From Actinomycetota bacterium (GTDB taxonomy: Bacteria > Actinomycetota > Thermoleophilia > Solirubrobacterales > Solirubrobacteraceae): a stretch of DNA of 64,000 nt. The stretch is taken from the NCBI GenBank assembly GCA_018268595.1, contig JAFDWH010000014.1, positions 1 through 64,000 on the forward strand, in the 5' to 3' direction. The position numbers and the translations under genes were made by a program. Below are positions 59,205 through 64,000 of the stretch, in pieces; the first letter of the stretch is position 1; every line of letters starts with the position of its first letter. The notes beneath the pieces are model-generated. The model ran no database searches and had not been told where the DNA came from. It saw only the letters and a list, made by a program, of their open reading frames with translations.

Positions 59205-60020
59205 ATGCACGTCGAGACGAAACGCACGGGGGGCCGGATATCGGCAGACGAGGCGCTCGCGCTGTGGCAGCGGTACCGCGCGTCCGGCGACCGCGCGGTG
59301 CGCGATCGGCTCGTCCTGACGTTCGCGCCGATGGTCAAGTACATCGTCTACAAGAAGGTGCGCGAGATCCCCGCGCGCTGCGAGGTCGAGGACTTCATCT
59401 CGTGCGGGCTGGAGGCGCTGATCCAGTCGATCGAGCGCTACGACCCGGAGAAGGGCGCGACGCTCGAGCAGTTCGCGTGGACGCGCATCCACGGCGCCGT
59501 GCTCGACGAGCTGCGCCGGCAGGACTGGGCGCCGCGCTCGCTGCGCCGCTGGGAGCGCGACATCAACCAGGCGCGCGAGCAGTTCGTCGGCGTGCACGGC
59601 CGCAAGCCGACGCGCGAGGAGCTGGCGCACGCGCTCGACTGCAGCGTCGCGGAGCTGCGCACCCGCGAGGACGAGATCCTCGCCTCCGACGTCACCTCGC
59701 TGAACACGCTCGTGCTGAGCGACGACGAGACCGCGATCGAGCGGATCGACACGCTCGTCAGCAACGACCGCTTCTCCGACCCCGAGCACCACACTGCGCG
59801 CGACCAGGCGAAGCTGCGCTTCCGCGCCGCGTTCGAGCGCCTGCCCCAGCGCGAGCGGCAGGTCGCCGTGCTGCTGTACGTCAAGAACCTCACGCTGCGC
59901 GAGATCGGCGAGATCCTCGGCGTGTCCGAGAGCCGCGTCTGCCAGATCCACGGCCAGCTGAAGAAGCTGCTGCGCGCCGAGCTGGACGCCGACGCGCTGC
60001 TGTTCAGCGAGGTCGCCTGA
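59205..60020 (+). CDS. fliA: RNA polymerase sigma factor FliA/WhiG family (sigma-28)
   Basis: 271 residues. Region 2 (YRASGDRAVRDRLVLTFAPMVKYIVYKKVREIP, DFISCGLEALIQSIERYDPEKGATLEQFAWTRIHGAVLDELRRQDW) has the FliA/WhiG pattern. Region 3 includes GRKPTREELAHALDCS. Region 4 is LPQRERQVAVLLYVKNLTLREIGEILGVSESRVCQIHGQ. It should recognise the CTCAA-N15-GCCGA promoters found across this window. GGAGGGAAGCGGAG precedes the ATG. No flgM anti-sigma gene is seen in the window. The stop region overlaps the end of the convergent frameshifted gene. Confidence 0.95.
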   Translation: MHVETKRTGGRISADEALALWQRYRASGDRAVRDRLVLTFAPMVKYIVYKKVREIPARCEVEDFISCGLEALIQSIERYDPEKGATLEQFAWTRIHGAVLDELRRQDWAPRSLRRWERDINQAREQFVGVHGRKPTREELAHALDCSVAELRTREDEILASDVTSLNTLVLSDDETAIERIDTLVSNDRFSDPEHHTARDQAKLRFRAAFERLPQRERQVAVLLYVKNLTLREIGEILGVSESRVCQIHGQLKKLLRAELDADALLFSEVA

Positions 60021-60456
60021 CGCTCTCCGCGGCCTCGCGGTCGAGCGCGTGGACGAGCTGCTCGTCGAGCGCGACGCGCAGCTCGACGGTCCCGATCGCC
60101 GCGCCCTCGAAGCGCAGCGCCACCACGCAGGAGGCGCGCGGCGACCGTGCCGTGCTCGCGCTCGCGCAGGATCAGCCGCCGCCGCTCGCGGAGCCGCCCC
60201 GCGCCCCGCGCGAGCCCGTCGCCGCCGCCGCGCGCGATCCCGGGGAGGAGGGCGAGCAGGGGCGGCCGCAGACGACGAGCCGCAGGCTGTCGCCGGGCTG
60301 GAGCTCCTCGGGCAGCTCGGCCGTCAGGTAGGCGCCCGCGATCCCGCGCTGTCCGTGGCGCTCGACGACGCGGGCCGCGAGCACGCGCCCGACGACGAGC
60401 GGCAGGTCGGGCGCGGTCGCGCGCAGCAGCACGAGGTCGACCGCGAGCGGTCGCAT
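60004..60456 (-). pseudogene. Frameshifted hypothetical gene (two compensating shifts)
   Basis: A 150-codon frame would run from the ATG at 60456 to the stop at 60004 but is broken by a TGA at about 60172. Coding-like sequence (third positions nearly all G/C) lies in this frame at both ends (MRPLAVDLVLLRATAPDLPLVVGRVLAARV... and VVALRFEGAAIGTVELRVALDEQLVHALDREAAESV). The middle third is coding-like in another frame (PLLALLPGIARGGGDGLARGAGRLRERRRLILRE...). Two opposite one-base shifts would restore one protein of about 150 residues. It is either a decaying gene or two sequence errors. No family recognised. Overlaps the fliA 3' end by 17 nt. Confidence 0.5.
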
Positions 60457-60469
60457 GGCGCGCAGCCTG

Positions 60470-61672
60470 TCAGAGCTGCCAGACGCCGCCGCGCAGCACC
60501 GGCGTGCGCGCGCCGTCGGCGGCGAGGCCGGTCACGTCCACGTCCACGCCGCCGATCATGAAGTCGACGTGGATCATGCTCGTGTTGATGCGCTCGCGAT
60601 CCGCGTCGTCGCCGACCGCGAACGCGAACGCCTGCCCGAGCGCGACGTGGCTGGCGGCGTTCTCGTCGAGCAGCGTGTCGTAGAAGACCGTCTCGAGCGG
60701 CCCGATGCGGCCGCTGCCGTCGACCAGCGCGACCTCGCCGAGGCGGCAGGCGCCGTCGTCGTGCGCGCTCATCTGGCGCAGCACGTCGGCGCCCTTGTCC
60801 GCGTCGATCCGCACCGCGCGCCCGCACTCGAAGCGCACCCGCAGGCCCTCGATCGTCGCGCCCGCGAGCTGCAGCGGCTTCGTCGCGCGCACGACGCCCT
60901 CGACGCGCTCCGGGTCGGGCGTCGTGAAGACCTCCTCAGACGGCAGGTTGGGCACGTGGGGGATGCCGTCCGCGGTCTCGAAGCTCGCGCTCAGCCACTG
61001 CGAGCTGGGCAGCAGGCCGACGGTCAGGTCGGTCCCCGGCCCCTCGAAGCGGAGCGCGTCGAAGCGCGCGGCGGTGAGCCGCTCGGCGGCGCCGCTGAGC
61101 GTCGCCATGCGCTCGCGCCAGGCGGCGACGGGGTCGTCCTCGTCGAGCCGGCAGACGTGCACGATCTGCTCCCACAGCTTCGCGAGCGCCGCGTCCGGCG
61201 GCAGGCCGGGGTGGACCTGCGCGGCCCAGCCCGGCGTCGGGCAGGGGCCGATCGTCCAGTTCGTCGTGCGGTCGTTGAGCACCTTGCCGGCCTCGCGCAG
61301 CGTGGTCGATCTGTCGGCGCCGACGCGGGCGGGGTCGAGGTCCTCCAGCAGCGTGGGGGCGGTCGCGCCGGTCAACGCGATGCGCGCGCAGCGCTGGTCG
61401 CCGAGCGCGAGGATCCGCTCGCCGATCCAGCTCGGGACGGTCTCCAGCGCGGCGTCGCTGCCGTGCTCGATGCGCGCGCGGCGGACCCACGGGTCGCTGT
61501 AGGCGACGTCGACGTAGGTGGCGCCGCGCGCGTACGCGCATGCGGCGATCGCGCGCGTGAGCGGCTCCTTGCCGATCTCGGAGGAGACGGCGACGAGCTG
61601 GCCGGGCTGGACGTTGGCGGCGAAGCCGACGAGCAGCTCGGCGAAGCGCTCCAGCGTCCCGTCGTCTGCCAT
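60470..61672 (-). CDS. M29 family metallo-aminopeptidase
   Basis: 400 residues. Thermophilic metalloprotease (AmpS/AmpT/PepS) family: N-terminal ERFAELLVGFAANVQPGQLVAVSSEIGKEPLTRAIAACAYARGATYVDVAYSDPWVRRAR, FEGPGTDLTVGLLPSSQWLSA, IPHVPNLPSEEVFTTPD, GRIGPLETVFYDTLLDENAASHVALGQAF and the metal-binding C-terminus INTSMIHVDFMIGGVDVDVTG. Cytosolic cobalt/zinc aminopeptidase for peptide turnover. The start ATG overlaps the stop of the upstream small lipoprotein gene (TGATG). Confidence 0.93.
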   Translation of the reverse strand: MADDGTLERFAELLVGFAANVQPGQLVAVSSEIGKEPLTRAIAACAYARGATYVDVAYSDPWVRRARIEHGSDAALETVPSWIGERILALGDQRCARIALTGATAPTLLEDLDPARVGADRSTTLREAGKVLNDRTTNWTIGPCPTPGWAAQVHPGLPPDAALAKLWEQIVHVCRLDEDDPVAAWRERMATLSGAAERLTAARFDALRFEGPGTDLTVGLLPSSQWLSASFETADGIPHVPNLPSEEVFTTPDPERVEGVVRATKPLQLAGATIEGLRVRFECGRAVRIDADKGADVLRQMSAHDDGACRLGEVALVDGSGRIGPLETVFYDTLLDENAASHVALGQAFAFAVGDDADRERINTSMIHVDFMIGGVDVDVTGLAADGARTPVLRGGVWQL

Positions 61673-61989
61673 CAACCGGGGAAGACGTCGCACGCGGCGG
61701 CTCTCAGGTCCGCCGCCTGTCTCGTGCGCGCGGCCGCGATCGCGCTGGCCGAGCGGTCGCCCGATCTGGCCTCGCCGGCGCGCCAGTGCTTCGTGTTCGT
61801 GAGGAAGTCTCTCGGGTAGAGGCCCGGGCACAGGCGCGCGAGGTCGCGGTCGCTGTAGCCGCGGTGCGCCTTGATGAAGGCGACGCGCGCCTGCCGCTGC
61901 GCGGGCGTGAGTCTCGCCGGCGTGCCGTACGCGCAGCCGCCGACGACGAGCGCGGCGATCAGGGCGAGGGGGGCGAGCCGGCGGACCAT
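61672..61989 (-). CDS. Small lipoprotein, unknown
   Basis: 105 residues. Signal peptide with lipobox VVGGC (Cys19), then a charged helical domain (TPAQRQARVAFIKAHRGYSDRDLARLCPGLYPRDFLTNTKHWRAG...) with two further Cys residues (RLCPGLYP and AAACDVFPG) that could form a disulfide. No family recognised. Translationally coupled to the M29 aminopeptidase. TAGCGT (62000-62005) lies 10 nt before the ATG, so the transcript may be leaderless. Confidence 0.7.
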   Translation of the reverse strand: MVRRLAPLALIAALVVGGCAYGTPARLTPAQRQARVAFIKAHRGYSDRDLARLCPGLYPRDFLTNTKHWRAGEARSGDRSASAIAAARTRQAADLRAAACDVFPG

Positions 61990-61999
61990 CGGGCCGGAA

Positions 62000-62005
62000 A
62001 CGCTA
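62000..62005 (-). promoter_or_regulatory. TANNNT -10 hexamer of the small lipoprotein gene
   Basis: Minus strand TAGCGT followed by 10 nt and ATG; no ribosome binding site. Confidence 0.35.
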
Positions 62006-62034
62006 CCGCGCGCGCCGGGCGTGCGCGGCTGTCG

Positions 62035-62040
62035 TAGCCT
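62035..62040 (+). promoter_or_regulatory. TANNNT -10 hexamer of yceH
   Basis: TAGCCT, 9 nt, ATG at 62050; no ribosome binding site. Back to back with the lipoprotein promoter. Confidence 0.35.
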
Positions 62041-62049
62041 TTCCGGCGC

Positions 62050-62727
62050 ATGGAACCCGACGCCGTCGAGATCCGCGTGCTGGGCTGCCTGATCGAGAAG
62101 CAGCGCACGACGCCGGACGCGTATCCGCTGTCGCTCAACGCGCTGCGGCTCGCGTGCAACCAGTCGACGAACCGCAACCCGGTCGTCGACTACGGCGAGG
62201 ACGTCATCCGCGACGCGCTCCAGCGCACGTACCGGCGCGGCTGGACGCGGCTGACGAGCGGCCACGGCTCGCGCGCCGCGAAGTACCGCCACCTGCTCGA
62301 CGAGGCGCTCGGCCTCGCGCCCGACGAGCTGGCGCTGCTCGGCGTGCTGATGCTGCGCGGCGCGCAGACGCCGGGCGAGCTGAAGCAGCGCAGCGAGCGG
62401 CTGCAGCGCTTCGACGACCTCGACGCGGTCGAGGCGACGCTCGAGCGGCTGATCGCACGCGGCCACGTCGAGCGGCTCCCGCGCCAGCCGGGGCAGAAGG
62501 AGGAGCGCTACGCGCAGCTGCTCGGCGGCGGCGACGACGACGCCCCTGCCGTCCCGCTGGCGGCGGACGCGCCGGAGCAGTCGCGCCCACCTGTCGAGCC
62601 GGCGCCGGGACCGGCCCTCGGGAGCGCCGCCACCGGACAGCTCGAGCGCCGCGTCGAGCAGCTCGAGCGCGAGGTCGCCGAGCTGCGCGCCCAGCTCGCC
62701 GAGCTGCGCGGCGAGCTGGGCGCCTGA
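62050..62727 (+). CDS. YceH family (DUF480) winged-helix protein
   Basis: 225 residues. DUF480 core at about 5-160: RVLGCLIEKQRTTPDAYPLSLNALRLACNQSTNRNPVVDYGEDVIRDAL and LMLRGAQTPGELKQRSERLQRFDDLDAVEATLERLIARGHVERLPRQPGQKEERYAQLL. The conserved CNQ.TNR.PV motif is intact. The C-terminal about 40 residues form a coiled coil (LERRVEQLEREVAELRAQLAELRGEL). Function of the family is poorly known. Confidence 0.93.
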   Translation: MEPDAVEIRVLGCLIEKQRTTPDAYPLSLNALRLACNQSTNRNPVVDYGEDVIRDALQRTYRRGWTRLTSGHGSRAAKYRHLLDEALGLAPDELALLGVLMLRGAQTPGELKQRSERLQRFDDLDAVEATLERLIARGHVERLPRQPGQKEERYAQLLGGGDDDAPAVPLAADAPEQSRPPVEPAPGPALGSAATGQLERRVEQLEREVAELRAQLAELRGELGA

Positions 62728-62807
62728 CGCGTCCGTAGAAACAGCGCCGAGCTTCACGTCGTTTTCCCGGATGGAAGCGCGCCGGCGGACGCATAGCGTG
62801 CCCGTTC

Positions 62808-62981
62808 GTGTTCATCCCAACCGTGCTCGGCGCCGCCTTTGATCTGAGCAGGCGGCCGCATTACGTCCACTGGCACTTCTTCCAGATGTCGGTCACGAAC
62901 CTGCTCGTGATCGTGCTGATGATCGTCGTCTTCCTTGCGGCGATCCTGTTGCCGTTCCCGCACCGGAGAGCCGCGCCGTGA
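62808..62981 (+). CDS. Small single-TM protein preceding cytochrome b
   Basis: 57 residues from the GTG at 62808 (VFIPTVLGAAFDLSRRPHYV...). A His-rich segment (HYVHWHFFQ) is followed by one membrane helix (SVTNLLVIVLMIVVFLAAILLPF) and a short basic tail. The stop overlaps the GTG of the cytochrome b gene, so the two are translationally coupled. Probably a small accessory or anchoring subunit of the bc-type complex; not a family I can name. Confidence 0.6.
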   Translation: MFIPTVLGAAFDLSRRPHYVHWHFFQMSVTNLLVIVLMIVVFLAAILLPFPHRRAAP

Positions 62982-63625
62982 GCGTCCACGACGCATCCCG
63001 CGAGCGCTCGTGGACCGCGCGCCTGCGCGCACGCGCCGAACGCGCGCTGCCGCCCGAGCAGCTGCTGCCCGACCGCCAGCCGGCCTACGTCGCGTCGTGG
63101 ATCTACGTGTTCGGCGCGCTGACGATCGCGGCGCTGGTCGCGATCGTCGCCTCGGGCCTGATCCTCGGCCTCAAGGGCCCGGCGTGGTGGCACGTGACGG
63201 CGATCGGGCGCTTCTTCAACGGCATCCACCTGTGGAGCGTCGAGATCTTCTTCTTCACGATGGTCGTGCACCTGTGGGGCAAGTTCTTCATGGGCGCGTG
63301 GCGCGGCGGGCGCTCGCTCACGTGGGTCGCCGGCGCGGTCACGTTCCTGATCGCGATCGCGGCCGCGTTCACCGGCTACCTCTCGCAGCAGAACTTCGAC
63401 GCGCAGTGGATCTCCACGCAGGCGAAGGACGGCCTCAACTCGGTCGGGATCGGCGCCTTCTTCAACGTCACGAACTTCGGCCAGATGTACACGTTCCACG
63501 TCATCCTGCTGCCGCTCGCCGTGGTCCTGCTGACGGCGTGGCACGTGCTGCTGGTGCGCCGCCACGGCGTCGTGCCGCCGTACGTGCGGAGCGCGGCGGC
63601 CGCCCGGGGCGAGGAGCACGCCTGA
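62978..63625 (+). CDS. Cytochrome b (N-terminal, b6-type) of a menaquinol:cytochrome c reductase
   Basis: 215 residues with four membrane helices. The four haem-ligand histidines are present: helix B HLWSVEIFFFTMVVHLWGKFF (His-x13-His) and helix D FHVILLPLAVVLLTAWHVLLVRRHG (His-x13-His). TGYLSQQNFDAQW fits the Q-site loop of b6-type proteins. The length indicates a split cytochrome b, with the C-terminal part expected downstream. GTG start, coupled to the preceding small gene and to the next gene (TGATG). Confidence 0.9.
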   Translation: MSVHDASRERSWTARLRARAERALPPEQLLPDRQPAYVASWIYVFGALTIAALVAIVASGLILGLKGPAWWHVTAIGRFFNGIHLWSVEIFFFTMVVHLWGKFFMGAWRGGRSLTWVAGAVTFLIAIAAAFTGYLSQQNFDAQWISTQAKDGLNSVGIGAFFNVTNFGQMYTFHVILLPLAVVLLTAWHVLLVRRHGVVPPYVRSAAAARGEEHA

Positions 63626-64000
63626 TGGCCTCCCCGCGCGACGCGGCGCCGCCCTGGACCGGCCCGTACCGCTCCTACGACCTCGTCAAGGAGCTGGCGA
63701 TCTGCATCGCCGTCGTCGCGGCGCTGGCGACGCTGCTGACGATCCTCTTCTCCTCGCCCGACGAGAAGCCCTCGACGATCGCGAGTTGGGCCCGCACGCA
63801 GCCGAACGACTTCCTCACGACCGCGACCGCCGAGCTGGACGGCTCCAGCGACACGGCCGGCTACGGACCTCCGTACAACCACGCGGCGACCGGCCAGGTG
63901 ATCGGGCCGATTCACCTGCAGAGCTGGCTCGGCGTGAGCCACCCGGTGAACACCGCGGTCGACTACGTGCTCGCGCCGCTCGCGACGATCCCGAACGATC
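63625..64000 (+). CDS. Membrane protein of the cytochrome bc operon, partial (3' end outside window)
   Basis: 125 codons are visible. Residues about 20-45 form a membrane helix (LVKELAICIAVVAALATLLTILF), followed by SSPDEKPSTIASWARTQPNDFLTTATAELDGSSDTAGYGPPYN and a second region starting about 100. It follows cytochrome b with a TGATG overlap and should be the next respiratory-complex subunit, possibly the C-terminal cytochrome b part or a fused subunit. It cannot be decided from the visible part. Confidence 0.6.
   Translation, partial: MASPRDAAPPWTGPYRSYDLVKELAICIAVVAALATLLTILFSSPDEKPSTIASWARTQPNDFLTTATAELDGSSDTAGYGPPYNHAATGQVIGPIHLQSWLGVSHPVNTAVDYVLAPLATIPND

Noticed and set aside
1-64000. 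rRNA, tRNA, CRISPR arrays, insertion sequences, prophage
   Set aside because: No cloverleaf-like or rRNA-like segments, no regularly spaced repeats and no transposase or integrase genes were seen; weak or divergent copies cannot be excluded without a search.

Overview
The window comes from a very GC-rich, flagellated bacterium. A FliA/WhiG-type sigma factor, a Bacillus-like flagellar gene order, menaquinol-type cytochrome b genes and the lack of P- and L-ring genes point to a motile actinomycete. The best guess is the Thermoleophilia (Conexibacter/Patulibacter-like). This is inference from gene content, not from a marker gene. No rRNA, tRNA, CRISPR array or intact insertion sequence was seen.

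Layout. 1-8.5 kb is a surface-polysaccharide block: a partial membrane-anchored protein, a FlaA1/CapD-type sugar dehydratase, a DUF354 protein, a DegT aminotransferase, DedA, UppP and a GT4 glycosyltransferase. A small DUF6883/DUF4926 pair is inserted in it. 8.7-12.6 kb holds an XRE regulator, purM, an aquaporin, a beta-barrel lipoprotein and a LuxR-type regulator with a degenerate receiver. 12.6-21.6 kb (minus strand) is fliO-P-Q-R-flhB-flhA-flhF-pilZ-hypothetical-flagellin-CHAP hydrolase. 21.7-24.3 kb is an accessory patch: a hypothetical gene, a DUF2335 protein, an antitoxin remnant, a cupin gene and a divergent tetR gene with tandem operators. 24.3-37.7 kb (minus) is one long operon: fliJ, transglycosylase, fliK, flgD, TIGR02530, flgE, flbD, motA, motB, fliL, fliN, cheW, cheB, cheA, cheC, cheD, fliM, fliY, cheY. 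37.9-45.7 kb is an insertion that splits the flagellar locus: a polytopic membrane protein, bioA with a degenerate kinase-like gene, and a two-gene BcgI-like restriction-modification system. 45.7-51.6 kb (minus) is flgB-flgC-fliE-fliF-fliG-fliH-fliI. 51.8-60.0 kb holds a lipoprotein esterase, fliS-fliT-like, a HEPN/MNT toxin-antitoxin pair, flaG-fliD, a TPR-glycosyltransferase and the sigma factor fliA. 60-64 kb holds a frameshifted gene, an M29 aminopeptidase, a small lipoprotein, yceH and the start of a cytochrome bc operon.

How it fits together. Reading upstream regions by eye shows one repeated promoter, CTCAA-N15-GCCGA(T/C)NA, often followed by CCCGGG. It has the sigma-28 layout of TAAA-N15-GCCGATAA. 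It lies before fliO, fliJ, flgB, fliS, flaG-fliD, the flagellin gene, the CHAP hydrolase gene and the TPR-glycosyltransferase gene, with a weaker copy before fliA itself. The whole flagellum, from export apparatus to filament, therefore looks like a single sigma-28 regulon with no separate early class. Three of these promoters sit only 8-9 nt from the start codon, which suggests leaderless mRNAs. Other unusual points are an FlhF-like protein with no GTP-binding motifs and no flhG partner, a receiver-less CheB, and two wall hydrolases of different folds that share an N-terminal motif and may be exported by the flagellar apparatus.
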